IMG/VR virus record: IMGVR_UViG_3300031841_003996
Span: 1 to 54,938 of that record
Length of the DNA: 54,938 nt
Reading direction: 5' to 3' (one strand)
DNA from: a virus
Below, one piece after another: positions 33,757 to 43,663 of the stretch; within the stretch, counting starts at the first letter, position 1, and every line of letters begins with the position of its first letter. The notes beneath the pieces were generated by a model. The model made no database searches. It worked only from the letters and a program-made list of their open reading frames with translations, and was not told the DNA's origin. The translations under genes and the position numbers were made by a program.

Positions 33757-34510
33757 TGTAGTATTTTTAACGGCTATAACATTTCCTGGTCAAGAGTATC
33801 GTAGTGCGCCATATAAATACGGTATACAATCATGGGCGAAGTGGTGTGAAAAAAATAACTGCGAACTATTCGTTTTAGATGAAGCTATATTTCCGGCAGA
33901 ATATTGTAAACCTAATTTTTATCGTTACTGGGCATTTGATTTACTTGATGCAAATGGAATAGAATATGATCAAATTTGTTTAACAGATGCTGATTGCATT
34001 ATTCATCCGGATTGTCCTAATTTCTTTGAACTAACCGATCATCAGTATACAGTTACTGCTACGGAAGGAAGTATGGATTGGGTATGTCGTAGTTTAGAAA
34101 ATTACGGCAAATTGATATTCAAGAATACATTTCCATTACATAGATACTTCAATGCCGGCTTTCAAGTCATTAATGAATCTCATCGTCCATTGATTGATAA
34201 ATTCAAGCAATTTTATCAGGAGAATCGAGATGCAATATTACATATGCAATCTACATATGGCGTAGGAACAGATCAGCCATTGATCAATTTCATCGTAAAT
34301 CTTTCTGATACGGATGTAAAATATTTACATTATCAATTCTGTATGGCAGATTTAGCTCGTAAAGAAATATTAGATGACGAACTAACATTTACAAAAGTAC
34401 TCAAAGGTATTTATCAGTTCAATGCTATACCCGATAATCATAATGCTGAAAAGACTATGTATTGGATGAAGCGAGCATATGAACATTTATATGAGGGCAC
34501 GAATGATTAA
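33746..34510 (+). CDS. GT-A-like glycosyltransferase (paralogue 2)
   Basis: A 254-residue relative of the preceding product, with an intact DxD (CLTDADCIIHPD, residues 81-83) and FNAGFQVINESHR corresponding to the INSGV region. The pair suggests tandem duplication followed by divergence. The donor sugar is unknown. It overlaps both neighbours by 8-11 bases. Confidence 0.75.
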   Translation: MKRNVVFLTAITFPGQEYRSAPYKYGIQSWAKWCEKNNCELFVLDEAIFPAEYCKPNFYRYWAFDLLDANGIEYDQICLTDADCIIHPDCPNFFELTDHQYTVTATEGSMDWVCRSLENYGKLIFKNTFPLHRYFNAGFQVINESHRPLIDKFKQFYQENRDAILHMQSTYGVGTDQPLINFIVNLSDTDVKYLHYQFCMADLARKEILDDELTFTKVLKGIYQFNAIPDNHNAEKTMYWMKRAYEHLYEGTND

Positions 34511-35492
34511 TTTAAAAAACAAATACGTAATAGGCGTACATGTTATGTTTTTTGAAATAGAAATTTTCAAAGAATATATCGACGGTCTTATCAATCTGTT
34601 AACAGACGTAAAGAACAAAGAAAATGTCATTTTAGATTTCTGCTTTAACGTATCAGAACATATCGAAAAGATAGATACTGATCTAATAACTAAAGAACAA
34701 TTAGTTAAGCAGTTTGACTCTGAAATAGCGCGGCTACAAGCTTCGCTGAGTATGCCAAATTTAGATTTTAGAATTCATGAGACATCAGATGGATTTTACT
34801 TTCATGCCGATTATCGTAGAGATTTAAACTATAATTTCTGCAAAAAGGTTGATTATGTTATGTGGGGAGAGACTGATAGCCTTTTTCCGAAAGAGGCATT
34901 ACAGGTTATAGAGACATTATCTAATTATACGAATGAACAGAATATACATAGATACATACTAAGTTTTGCAGATAGGAAGATGTGGGATTCATCATGGGAT
35001 CCATTAGTACATCCAAATTATGAAAATCATACGTTTATCGATGATGAGAATGGGCATTTAAATCCTAATCAAGCTAAGTCGCCTATGTCAATCGAAGACA
35101 TGAATAAAATAAATGCAGAAACAGATGAATTCGACATTAGGTATATTAATTATCCTAAAATCAGCGGATCATGTTTAGTTCTATCATCCGATCTAATCAA
35201 GTTCGGAGTTAATATTCCGCCATGTTTGATATATAATGACGACGAAGGCTTAGCAATTATGGGTCAGAAATTATGTGGTCAAAACTACTTACAATTTATC
35301 TGTAAAAATATATTACATGTACATGCTAGGCGCCATCCTAGAAAACGATTGTATGTGAAAGACGAATCAAATCCACATTCGTTCGCCGGCAATAAAAATG
35401 ATGCCTTCCAGCGCTTTAAAAAATTATCTCAACATAACATAGGCGTATTACTTAGTGGTAACAATAAATTTTATGAATACAAGGACTTTTAA
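34503..35492 (+). CDS. Probable GT-A glycosyltransferase, 329 aa
   Basis: A protein with a GT-A-like centre: [16 protein letters not shown] supplies an acidic ETD motif, and [15 protein letters not shown] with [14 protein letters not shown] resembles the C-terminal part of GT2-type enzymes. I start at ATG 34503, with GAGGGCACGA upstream; an ATG 24 bases earlier is possible. No exact family is recognised. It ends 1 base before the gmd start. Confidence 0.65.
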   Translation: MINLKNKYVIGVHVMFFEIEIFKEYIDGLINLLTDVKNKENVILDFCFNVSEHIEKIDTDLITKEQLVKQFDSEIARLQASLSMPNLDFRIHETSDGFYFHADYRRDLNYNFCKKVDYVMWGETDSLFPKEALQVIETLSNYTNEQNIHRYILSFADRKMWDSSWDPLVHPNYENHTFIDDENGHLNPNQAKSPMSIEDMNKINAETDEFDIRYINYPKISGSCLVLSSDLIKFGVNIPPCLIYNDDEGLAIMGQKLCGQNYLQFICKNILHVHARRHPRKRLYVKDESNPHSFAGNKNDAFQRFKKLSQHNIGVLLSGNNKFYEYKDF

Positions 35493-35493
35493 A

Positions 35494-36465
35494 ATGAAAA
35501 CAGCATTAATAACAGGCATTAACGGAATGGATGGTAGCCATTTATCAGAATTCCTTCTGGATAAAGGATATAAAGTATTTGGCATTGAACGTAGATCATC
35601 GGTACGTAATACAGTTAATATTAAACATATCGAAGATAAGATAACATTTATTACAGCCGATCTAACAGACCAAGCATCATTAGTAAGAGCATTAGAACAA
35701 AGTCAGCCCGATGAAGTCTATAATTTAGCAGCTCAGTCTTTTGTACAAGCTAGCTTTCAAATGCCGGAACAGACGTCCGATGTAACAGGTATCGGTGTTT
35801 TAAGAATGTTAGAAGCAATTCGCGAATATGGAAAGCCAATTAAGTTTTATCAGGCCAGTAGTTCCGAAATGTTTGGTAAAGTACAAGAAACGCCTCAGAC
35901 AGAAACTACACCATTTTATCCACGTAGTCCATATGGCGTCGCAAAATTATATGGCCACTGGATTTCTAAAAATTATAGAGAAGCGTATAATATGTTTAAT
36001 GTAAATGGCATATTGTTTAATCATGAAAGTGAGCGACGAGGTATAGAGTTTGTAACGAGGAAGATAAGTGATGGCGTAGCTAGAATCAAATTAGGATTAG
36101 CCGATCATATTGTGTTAGGAAACTTAGAAGCAAAACGTGATTGGGGTTATTCACCTGATTATGTCGAAGCGATGTGGCTTATGATGCAGCAGGATGAGCC
36201 AGATGATTATGTGGTAGCTACCGGCGAGAGTCATTCAATTCGCGAATTTTTAGATATAGCATTTGACGAGATAGGAATAGCTAATTGGGAATCTTATGTT
36301 ATTCAAGATCCGAGATATATGAGACCATCGGAAGTTGATCATTTAATTGGCGATGCGAAGAAGGCAAAGGAATGTTTAAATTGGTCGCCAAAAACATCTT
36401 TCGATGAACTAGTAAGAAAAATGGTTCGTAATGACATACAAGTAATATCACATACAGAATTATAA
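35494..36465 (+). CDS. gmd: GDP-mannose 4,6-dehydratase
   Basis: A 323-residue extended SDR that makes GDP-4-keto-6-deoxy-D-mannose, the shared precursor of fucose and colitose. Diagnostic segments: [43 protein letters not shown] (Tyr/Lys pair), [10 protein letters not shown] and [15 protein letters not shown]. All catalytic parts are present. ATG 35494 was chosen over earlier in-frame codons inside the upstream gene. It ends in a TAATG overlap. Confidence 0.94.
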   Translation: MKTALITGINGMDGSHLSEFLLDKGYKVFGIERRSSVRNTVNIKHIEDKITFITADLTDQASLVRALEQSQPDEVYNLAAQSFVQASFQMPEQTSDVTGIGVLRMLEAIREYGKPIKFYQASSSEMFGKVQETPQTETTPFYPRSPYGVAKLYGHWISKNYREAYNMFNVNGILFNHESERRGIEFVTRKISDGVARIKLGLADHIVLGNLEAKRDWGYSPDYVEAMWLMMQQDEPDDYVVATGESHSIREFLDIAFDEIGIANWESYVIQDPRYMRPSEVDHLIGDAKKAKECLNWSPKTSFDELVRKMVRNDIQVISHTEL

Positions 36466-37370
36466 TGAAAATAGCATTTTTTACGGAGATGGGGTTTCGT
36501 GGACAAGTAACTCGTACTCATGAGAATATGAGAACTGAATTCGCTTGGATGTGTGCATTGAATGCGGATCATTATAATCTCAAAGATACTCCAGATCAAC
36601 ATTATGATATTGGCATAGCTATTAATTCAAAAAAGAATCCGCAGTGGGTCGATGTTAATAGGCTTAAGCAGTATTGTGATAAAGTAGGTGTGATGCAAGA
36701 AGGTCCGCATTGGTATTTTCAAGATTATCCGTTAGAAAATCAAATAACCTATTTCAATAATTTAACGGATGCGGATATAATATTTGCACATAATGAATCT
36801 GATTCTAAATATTTTCGTGGACTAGTCGATAATGCAGATGTACGTGTTTTACGATCATTAATGATAGAAGATGCCGTCGGCGACATTGACAATGTAAATC
36901 GTAGTGGTGTTATGATTGGCGGTAACTTTGTAAGTTGGTACGGCGGATTTGATTCTATGATAACAGCCGCGGCATTTGAGGAAGAAATATATGTGCCATC
37001 GATGGGCAGGAAACAGCCAGGTGAAGAGCAATTAGTAAATGTTCTACCTTATATGAGTTGGAAACAATGGATTCATAAATTAAATGAATTTAAATATGGC
37101 GTACATTTAATGAGAACGCATGCGGCTGGCACCTTTGCTTTAAATTGTGCATACTTAGGTATTCCATGTATTGGTTATCAAGGATTGGATACGCAAATGA
37201 TATGTCATCCGGATTGTACGGTTGAATTAGGAGATGTTGAATCGGCTAAACAAATAGCTAAACGTCTTAGGAATGATGAAGAATTTTACTTATATTGTAG
37301 TGATGTAGCAAAGAATAATTATGCTAGTCAATATCATGAAAATGTATTTTTAGAAAAAGTTAACTTATGA
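36465..37370 (+). CDS. GT-B-like glycosyltransferase candidate, 301 aa
   Basis: The product starts as a Rossmann-like strand ([11 protein letters not shown]). It has a donor-site-like segment, MRTHAAGTFALNCAYLGIPCIGYQGLDTQ, where a conserved Gly and Ala-rich helix bind the nucleotide sugar in GT4-like enzymes. The family is not certain. It lies between gmd and the UDP-sugar dehydratase gene, overlapping both. Confidence 0.65.
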   Translation: MKIAFFTEMGFRGQVTRTHENMRTEFAWMCALNADHYNLKDTPDQHYDIGIAINSKKNPQWVDVNRLKQYCDKVGVMQEGPHWYFQDYPLENQITYFNNLTDADIIFAHNESDSKYFRGLVDNADVRVLRSLMIEDAVGDIDNVNRSGVMIGGNFVSWYGGFDSMITAAAFEEEIYVPSMGRKQPGEEQLVNVLPYMSWKQWIHKLNEFKYGVHLMRTHAAGTFALNCAYLGIPCIGYQGLDTQMICHPDCTVELGDVESAKQIAKRLRNDEEFYLYCSDVAKNNYASQYHENVFLEKVNL

Positions 37371-38227
37371 TACGTATTGAAAAGAATAAGACTTATTTAG
37401 TTACCGGCGGTAGTGGATTTTTGGGTATGCCTCTATGTCATCGTATTTTACAGCATGGAGGGCATGTACGAGTATTATCTAGAGATGAAGGTAAATTAAT
37501 TGAGCTAAAACAACGCTATCCTCAAATAGAAATATTAACAGGTGATATATCAGATAGGTTCGAAGTACGGCAGGCCATGAAGGATGTACATGGTGTCTTT
37601 CATTTAGCAGCTTCGAAACATGTTGGCATTGCAGAGACACAAGTTAGAGAATGTATAAAGACTAATACAATAGGTTCTATGTATATATTAGAAGAGTCGT
37701 TAGTCACTAAGCCAGAATTCGTCTTGTCGATTAGCACAGATAAAGCAGCTCAAGTCAATGGCGTATATGGAGCTACTAAATTGTTAATGGAACGATTGCA
37801 TAAACAGTTTGAGGCTTTAAACTCTGATACTAAGTATAGAATTGTACGATATGGCAATGTATTATACTCGACAGGATCAGTATTATGTAAGTGGAAAAAG
37901 TTGTTGCAACAAGGTGAGGAGGTTGTAGTAACAGATGGCAGCGCAACGAGATTCTTTTGGACCGTTGATCAAGCATTAGATCTTATCGAAGACTGTATGA
38001 AAAATGCAAAAGATTCGTCAGCGTATTGTCCGGATATGAAATCTATGACAATAGATAATTTGCTTCGAGCCATGGCCGAAAAATATCTCCCAGCTGGGAA
38101 GTCGTTGAAGGTACGTTATATTGGTCTACAGCCTGGCGAAAATTTACATGAAAAGGTAATGGAGGCCGGGCCATATTCTAATGAATGCGAACAATACTCT
38201 GTCGAAGATATTAAAGAATTGATATGA
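37367..38227 (+). CDS. UDP-GlcNAc 4,6-dehydratase-like SDR (PseB/CapD type)
   Basis: A 286-residue SDR with TGGSGFLG at the NAD loop and the distinctive STDKAAQVNGVYGATK segment, in which Thr-Asp-Lys and Tyr-Lys match the PseB/FlaA1/CapD group. These enzymes convert UDP-GlcNAc into a 4-keto-6-deoxy sugar. Its short N-terminus indicates a soluble form without CapD membrane helices. The DegT aminotransferase two genes downstream could act on its product. Confidence 0.82.
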   Translation: MIRIEKNKTYLVTGGSGFLGMPLCHRILQHGGHVRVLSRDEGKLIELKQRYPQIEILTGDISDRFEVRQAMKDVHGVFHLAASKHVGIAETQVRECIKTNTIGSMYILEESLVTKPEFVLSISTDKAAQVNGVYGATKLLMERLHKQFEALNSDTKYRIVRYGNVLYSTGSVLCKWKKLLQQGEEVVVTDGSATRFFWTVDQALDLIEDCMKNAKDSSAYCPDMKSMTIDNLLRAMAEKYLPAGKSLKVRYIGLQPGENLHEKVMEAGPYSNECEQYSVEDIKELI

Positions 38228-39018
38228 ACGTATTAATTATCGGAGGTAATAGATTTGTAGGTAAGTTATTAGCTCAACAGTTAATACGTACACGTGTATC
38301 TGTTACTCTGATAAATAGAACTGGGACGGGTCCGGAAGGATGTACCTTAATTAAATGCGATAGAAACTCAGCTGAGTTTTCTGATTACATAGAAAATATC
38401 AACCCAGATGTCATTGTTGATATGTGTTTGTATACATTAGATCAATATGAATCGATGTCAACGGCATTGCATGCTATTGACTTAAAAAAGTATATCTTCG
38501 TTAGTAGTATAGCTTGTAAGTTCGATTCATTTGGCGAATATGGATTACAGAAGAAACTGCTCAATTCTAGAATTAGAAATTCGTTATTGCCATACATTAT
38601 TTTACAGCCTACGTATATCATTGGCGAATCAGATCATTCAAATCGTTTATCTAATTACATTGAATGTCTATTGAACGATGATATAGTAAACATCGATGGC
38701 GACGGCGATCAAATGATAAACTTTATCGATGCTAATGATATGTGTGATATCATTAACAAACTAATTTATTCAGTAACCATACGTGCAGAATATGAGTTAG
38801 GATGTAATGAGATGACATCATTAAACGATTTGATTTATAGACTATCCAAGCATTTAAATCGTACACCTATAATACAACATCATTCAGATAGTAGTCCATA
38901 TGACAATGTACAATGTTTTGCTATTAACTTTAAAGTTAAGCGAGATATGCAATACACGTTCAATACGTTTGATGATACTTTAAAACGAATATGTGATAGT
39001 TATGAGTATAAAAGTTAA
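38224..39018 (+). CDS. Atypical SDR (sugar reductase/epimerase-like)
   Basis: A 264-residue NAD(P)-binding protein with IIGGNRFVGKLLA at the start, DVIVDMCLYT, and FVSSIACKFDSFGEYGLQKK where YGLQK may be the YxxxK site. The loop GGNRFVG is that of atypical SDRs, not of classical epimerases. It may reduce the 4-keto sugar or epimerise it. It overlaps its neighbours by 4 and 17 bases. Confidence 0.7.
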   Translation: MNVLIIGGNRFVGKLLAQQLIRTRVSVTLINRTGTGPEGCTLIKCDRNSAEFSDYIENINPDVIVDMCLYTLDQYESMSTALHAIDLKKYIFVSSIACKFDSFGEYGLQKKLLNSRIRNSLLPYIILQPTYIIGESDHSNRLSNYIECLLNDDIVNIDGDGDQMINFIDANDMCDIINKLIYSVTIRAEYELGCNEMTSLNDLIYRLSKHLNRTPIIQHHSDSSPYDNVQCFAINFKVKRDMQYTFNTFDDTLKRICDSYEYKS

Positions 39019-40144
39019 ATACCCTAGAGCAAAGCCATACTTTGCAGACGATTCTAAAGCACTTATTCTCGAGAACATATCTGAAATATTAGATTCCGGA
39101 ATGTTGACTCAAGGTAAGTATGTAGCAAAATTTGAGTCTGAATTTAAAGATAAGATAGGTACTAAATATGCAGTAGCTACTAGTTCATGTACATCAGCAT
39201 TAGAAATAGCTATCAAATGTTTAGGATTGAAAAATACTCGTATTGCAGTTACGACGAATACATGGATGTCATGTGCAAACGTAATCCTACTTACAGACAA
39301 CGAACCTGTATTTATAGACATAAACAAGAATACATTGAATATGGATACAGATGATTTGTTACGTAAATTAGATGATGTAGATGCGATACTTTGGGTACAT
39401 ATGGCCGGATTGATTAGTCCGGATTTTTTCATAATTAAAGAGATTTGTGATGAACGCGGCATACGTATTATCGAAGATTGTGCACATGCCCATGGTGCTA
39501 CTATCAATGGTAAGAAGGCTGGTAGCTTAGGCGACGTCGGGTGTTTTTCATTTTATCCTACTAAGATCATAGCAACAGGCGAAGGTGGTATGATAACTAC
39601 TAATGATCCTGATATTGCTCGTAAAGCTGATATATATCGTAATCATGGCACAACAAGAAATCCACAAAAAGTAGAAGGATTAGATTACGGCGTAACATGT
39701 CATTTCCCGTCACAAAATTATAGGATGACAGAGATAGCAGGTATTTTAGGTCTGCATCAATTAAAGTTATTAGATACTTTTGTAGCCCGGCGAAATGAAA
39801 TAGCAGATACATACAGAAAGTATCTGAAAAATATTCCAGGCATCGAATTATTACCTAGGTTTGAGGGACATTCGTACTGGAATTTTTATATATTATTAGA
39901 TGATAGTATTGATAGAGAGATATTTGCTAAAACGTTATTACATGAATACGGAATACAAACAGCGAATGCATACTCCCCGGCAATACATCAACAAGAAATG
40001 TTCCAGCAATATGTTTCAAACTTACCTGTAGCTGATGACGTATTAGATAGACATATTTCATTGCCTATGTACGTCACTCTCACAGAACAAGATATATTAC
40101 ATATAACGGATTGTATCAAAGATGCGGCCGATAGAAGTAAATAA
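39002..40144 (+). CDS. DegT/DnrJ/EryC1 sugar aminotransferase
   Basis: A 380-residue PLP enzyme with the catalytic Lys intact (FSFYPTKIIATGEGG, K188), IIEDCAHAHGA for the PLP Asp and TSSCTSALEIA for the phosphate. It should transfer an amino group to a 4- or 3-keto nucleotide sugar, most simply the product of the PseB-like dehydratase. In contrast, the ColD-like relative at 31000 has His at this position. ATG 39002 was chosen over an upstream GTG. Confidence 0.9.
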   Translation: MSIKVKYPRAKPYFADDSKALILENISEILDSGMLTQGKYVAKFESEFKDKIGTKYAVATSSCTSALEIAIKCLGLKNTRIAVTTNTWMSCANVILLTDNEPVFIDINKNTLNMDTDDLLRKLDDVDAILWVHMAGLISPDFFIIKEICDERGIRIIEDCAHAHGATINGKKAGSLGDVGCFSFYPTKIIATGEGGMITTNDPDIARKADIYRNHGTTRNPQKVEGLDYGVTCHFPSQNYRMTEIAGILGLHQLKLLDTFVARRNEIADTYRKYLKNIPGIELLPRFEGHSYWNFYILLDDSIDREIFAKTLLHEYGIQTANAYSPAIHQQEMFQQYVSNLPVADDVLDRHISLPMYVTLTEQDILHITDCIKDAADRSK

Positions 40145-40895
40145 AAGTAATAGTCCTCTCCGAGCGGATCTATCATATCCTATCCTTGTAGCACATCAGC
40201 CCGAGTTCTTGCCATGGCTAGGTAATTTATCTAAAGCAGCGATGGGCGATGTATATTTGATATTAGATACTGTACAGTTTGTAAAGGAAGTATTTCAAAA
40301 TAGAAACAAGATAAAAATTGCTAGCGATCGTGGATGGCAGTGGCTAACTGTTCCGACCATAGGCGGCAAGAAAAAGTTAATGAATTGGCAAGATGTAAAA
40401 ATAAATAACTCAATTCCATGGAAACGTAAACATCTTGCTGCGATCAAAACATCATATGCTAAGGCACCATTTTTTTCAGAAATATATCCTGAGATAGAAC
40501 AAATTTATAATGAGTTTGATGACGATCGATTGATAGAATTTGTAGTTAAGTTCATTGAATATGCCCATCGTAAATTTGAATTGAATATACCTATTTACAG
40601 AACTTCACGATTGATTGAACGAGGATATGATATAAGCGGAGCTAAAACAGATCTAATACTGAGTATGTGTAGATCGGTAGATGCTAAAACTTTTATCTTC
40701 GGTACACAAGGAAGAAATTATATTGAAAAGGAAAAATTTAATCAGGTAGAATATAGGTTTCAGAACTTCGAACATCCTATTTATATGCAGCAACATGGCG
40801 ATTTTATTTCACACATGTCTTTCATAGATGTGTTGTTTAATTATGGTCCTAATGCGAAACATGTTTTAAATAAATCTAGTTACGATGAAGAATAA
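40122..40895 (+). CDS. WbqC-family protein
   Basis: A 257-residue WbqC-like protein: LVAHQPEFLPWLGNLSKA at the start, ILDTVQFVKEVFQNRNKI, then the KTFIFGTQGRNYIEKEKF segment and YGPNAKHVL at the end. The family occurs in O-antigen clusters making acylated amino sugars; its reaction is not well established. It follows the aminotransferase with a 23-base overlap and precedes a deacetylase, which fits a shared amino-sugar branch. Confidence 0.83.
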   Translation: MRPIEVNKSNSPLRADLSYPILVAHQPEFLPWLGNLSKAAMGDVYLILDTVQFVKEVFQNRNKIKIASDRGWQWLTVPTIGGKKKLMNWQDVKINNSIPWKRKHLAAIKTSYAKAPFFSEIYPEIEQIYNEFDDDRLIEFVVKFIEYAHRKFELNIPIYRTSRLIERGYDISGAKTDLILSMCRSVDAKTFIFGTQGRNYIEKEKFNQVEYRFQNFEHPIYMQQHGDFISHMSFIDVLFNYGPNAKHVLNKSSYDEE

Positions 40896-41538
40896 AGTCA
40901 TGGCAATCGGAGCACATCCGGATGATATCGAATTTGGATGTGGTGGCACATTAGCTAAACATAAAGAACAAGGCGATTTTGTCGTCTATGTTTGTATGAC
41001 CAATACTGAATCAGTAGATGGCGTTACTAACGAAATTATCAGATCTTCAGAAGAAAATCGATCGGAGGTGTCTGACGCTGCTAAAATATTGAAATGTGAT
41101 GTAGTAGAATTTTTACCATTTACAGATCTCAAAGTTCCGTTTAGCTTCGATTCGGTGAGTAATCTAGAACGTTTAATTAAGAAATATGATATAGATACTA
41201 TCTATACTCATTGGGCTGGAGATGCTAATCAAGATCATATAGCTACATTTAAGACAACTATGGCAGCATCTAGATATGTTCCTAATGTATTTTGTTATGA
41301 ACAAATTCCTATCCCTAGAATGAGCGAAAATCAGATGGATGTAAATTATTATGTCGATATCACAAATACATTTGATTTAAAAATGGCAGCTAGTCTATGC
41401 CATGATAGCCAAATACGTAAATACATACATCATGGATTCGACGTGAAAGAAAATTTACAGATTTTAGCTAAGTTCAGAGGCATTCAAGCAAAATGTAATT
41501 ATGCGGAAGCATTTAAAATAATAAAACAAGTATGGTAA
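40885..41538 (+). CDS. PIG-L/LmbE family deacetylase
   Basis: A 217-residue zinc hydrolase. AIGAHPDDIEFGCGGTL supplies the AHPDD metal motif, and GDANQDHIATF the final His. Members remove N-acetyl groups from GlcNAc-type sugars. Together with the dehydratase, aminotransferase and WbqC genes it could tailor an amino sugar. It overlaps both neighbours by 7-11 bases. Confidence 0.88.
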   Translation: MKNKVMAIGAHPDDIEFGCGGTLAKHKEQGDFVVYVCMTNTESVDGVTNEIIRSSEENRSEVSDAAKILKCDVVEFLPFTDLKVPFSFDSVSNLERLIKKYDIDTIYTHWAGDANQDHIATFKTTMAASRYVPNVFCYEQIPIPRMSENQMDVNYYVDITNTFDLKMAASLCHDSQIRKYIHHGFDVKENLQILAKFRGIQAKCNYAEAFKIIKQVW

Positions 41539-42482
41539 TTAGAAATAACGCAGAATTTGGCGTGGAGTTGGCATTAGCTGTTCCATATGCTTTTTGGTTA
41601 CATGAACAGGGACAATTAGAAACTGTTATAACTAGTAAAGGCATGCGTCCATTTTACTATTTCTGCGACGACGTACGAGAAGAATTTAATTATAGAACTA
41701 TTAACAATGCGGCAGCCGGCTTAAATGATTTGCCTAATAATTGGATACATCATAATGCACTCGGCGTATTCGGAAAAGGATATGGCGATTTGACAATAGA
41801 AGAACGAGAACAAGCTAATGGTGTATTAGATTATTCTAAATGGAAATGTCCCCCGTATAAAGAAAAATACAATACAATTCAGTTTGATCGACCTACTGTA
41901 TTTGTAACTAATATATACAACCATCCGAATAAACGAGATAAAAGACATTATCATCATTTTTCAATTGAAGCATTGTATGAAATTTTTAATTCGTTATCTG
42001 AAAAAGGATATGATATCATTTACAAAAGAGATCGTAACCAAAGTAAAGAAATTACATTTGATCAAAATGAAATGCAGCAAGTGGTTAATCATCACGATCT
42101 ATCAGCGTATGTCGAGGGACATGGCGTTATGACTGACATAGAATTAGTATCGCATTATGATAATGTATATTTGTTTGAAGATATGATTAAAAACTCGGAT
42201 GTAGGTTATAATGAAACTCAGATGAGATTGTTAGCCAGCTGCGATAAATATATTTCAGTCTGTGGCGGCAGTGCGATATTATCTAGTTTATTCGGAGGTA
42301 CGACAATTATATATGTCACACAAGGCAAAGAATTGCGTCCAGGATACTTTAAAGAAGATGGTTATTTTCATCAACTATCTAAAGCAGAAATACTTCCGGT
42401 ATTTGATCCAGTTGATGATATAATAAGTAGAGGTCAACATGATATTAGTAAAATTTTATCATTAATAGAAGAGAGATTCTAA
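41532..42482 (+). CDS. Probable glycosyltransferase (GT-B-like), 316 aa
   Basis: No N-terminal motif is recognised. The C-terminal region MRLLASCDKYISVCGGSAILSSLFGGTTIIYV has the buried-strand and Gly-rich donor-site pattern of GT-B or GT61-like enzymes. The family remains open. The gene begins inside the deacetylase end and is followed after 2 bases by a GT2 gene. Confidence 0.6.
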   Translation: MVIRNNAEFGVELALAVPYAFWLHEQGQLETVITSKGMRPFYYFCDDVREEFNYRTINNAAAGLNDLPNNWIHHNALGVFGKGYGDLTIEEREQANGVLDYSKWKCPPYKEKYNTIQFDRPTVFVTNIYNHPNKRDKRHYHHFSIEALYEIFNSLSEKGYDIIYKRDRNQSKEITFDQNEMQQVVNHHDLSAYVEGHGVMTDIELVSHYDNVYLFEDMIKNSDVGYNETQMRLLASCDKYISVCGGSAILSSLFGGTTIIYVTQGKELRPGYFKEDGYFHQLSKAEILPVFDPVDDIISRGQHDISKILSLIEERF

Positions 42483-42484
42483 AC

Positions 42485-43663
42485 ATGAAAATAAGTTTAA
42501 TTCAGCCTTCAAGAAACAACTTGAAGTATCTTAAATGGTCATATGATTCGATACGTAAGAATCAAGGCGAACATACAGTTGAAATCTGTGTAGCCGATGA
42601 TGATAGTAGCGATGGTACATGGGAATGGTGCCAGGAACGGATGAGTGTAGATAAACACTTTAAAGCTATTCGTAATGAAACGGGTAAACGATTAGGACAT
42701 ACAATATTGTATGATCAATTAGTTAATGAAGTTGCTAGTCATGATATTTGTATGATTTATCATGCGGATATGTATTTATGTCCTGGAGCATTAGATTCGA
42801 TTGAAGAACATTTAGATGATAAAACTATTGTGTCATTAACTAGAATTGAGCCGCCATTACATCCGGATGGCCCTGAAAAGGTATTAAAGGACTACGGCGT
42901 CGAGCCAGAAGAGTTTAATGAAGAAGAATTACTTAAATTTATTGCTGAACCTAAATGGGGTCAGGGCGAAACTACTGAGGGTATATTTGCTCCATGGGCA
43001 TTTTGGAAAAAGGATTTTCAAGAGATAGGAGGACATGATCCATTGTATGCCCCGCAATCAAAAGAGGATAGTGATATCTTTAACAGATTTCAGCTCAACG
43101 GCATTACATTCAAACAAACATGGGATGGATATGTATATCATATGACATGTAGAGGTAGTAGACGTAATACTGTCGATAAGGCAAAGAACATATACGAGGA
43201 TAGCCCAGAATGGTTAGCTCAGAATATGAGATCAACTAGGAACTTTATACGTAAGTGGGGACATTTCGTTAAACATGATGAGTACATGAAGCCTGTCATT
43301 CCGCATAAGTATCGTACATTGTTTAGAGTAGATAATTGCACAAATGAATTATTACACGCACTAGAACCGTGGTGTGATAAGATTGCAGTTGATATGAATT
43401 TTGCTGATTATATAACTACAGAACAAATCAATACGTCATATGATTTAGCTAGCAGAGTTACCTTACATAATTATCCAAATAAATTGGGCGGCGTTGAAGT
43501 AAAAATCAATGCACGTAAGTTTACTCAACAAGACTTTCAAATCATACAACAACTATCAGAAATATTAGCTGATAGTGGTGCTGTAGGGCAATTTGCAATT
43601 GGCAATCTATCAATTATAGTACATGATCTTAAGACATATGAAAAGGATTTGATATGCGTATAA
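42485..43663 (+). CDS. Family 2 glycosyltransferase with C-terminal extension
   Basis: A 392-residue protein. The GT-A domain (about 1-250) has ISLIQPSRNNLKYLKWSYDS, VADDDSSDGTWEW and YHADMYLCPGAL, and DSDIFNRFQLNG corresponds to the catalytic ED/D helix. The last 130 residues are an extra domain (FRVDNCTNELLHALEPW onward) whose role is unknown. It overlaps the epimerase gene by 10 bases. Confidence 0.83.
   Translation: MKISLIQPSRNNLKYLKWSYDSIRKNQGEHTVEICVADDDSSDGTWEWCQERMSVDKHFKAIRNETGKRLGHTILYDQLVNEVASHDICMIYHADMYLCPGALDSIEEHLDDKTIVSLTRIEPPLHPDGPEKVLKDYGVEPEEFNEEELLKFIAEPKWGQGETTEGIFAPWAFWKKDFQEIGGHDPLYAPQSKEDSDIFNRFQLNGITFKQTWDGYVYHMTCRGSRRNTVDKAKNIYEDSPEWLAQNMRSTRNFIRKWGHFVKHDEYMKPVIPHKYRTLFRVDNCTNELLHALEPWCDKIAVDMNFADYITTEQINTSYDLASRVTLHNYPNKLGGVEVKINARKFTQQDFQIIQQLSEILADSGAVGQFAIGNLSIIVHDLKTYEKDLICV

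Noticed and set aside
39109-39507. A 132-codon minus-strand frame
   Set aside because: It is antisense to the DegT aminotransferase, which has full motifs; no independent signal.
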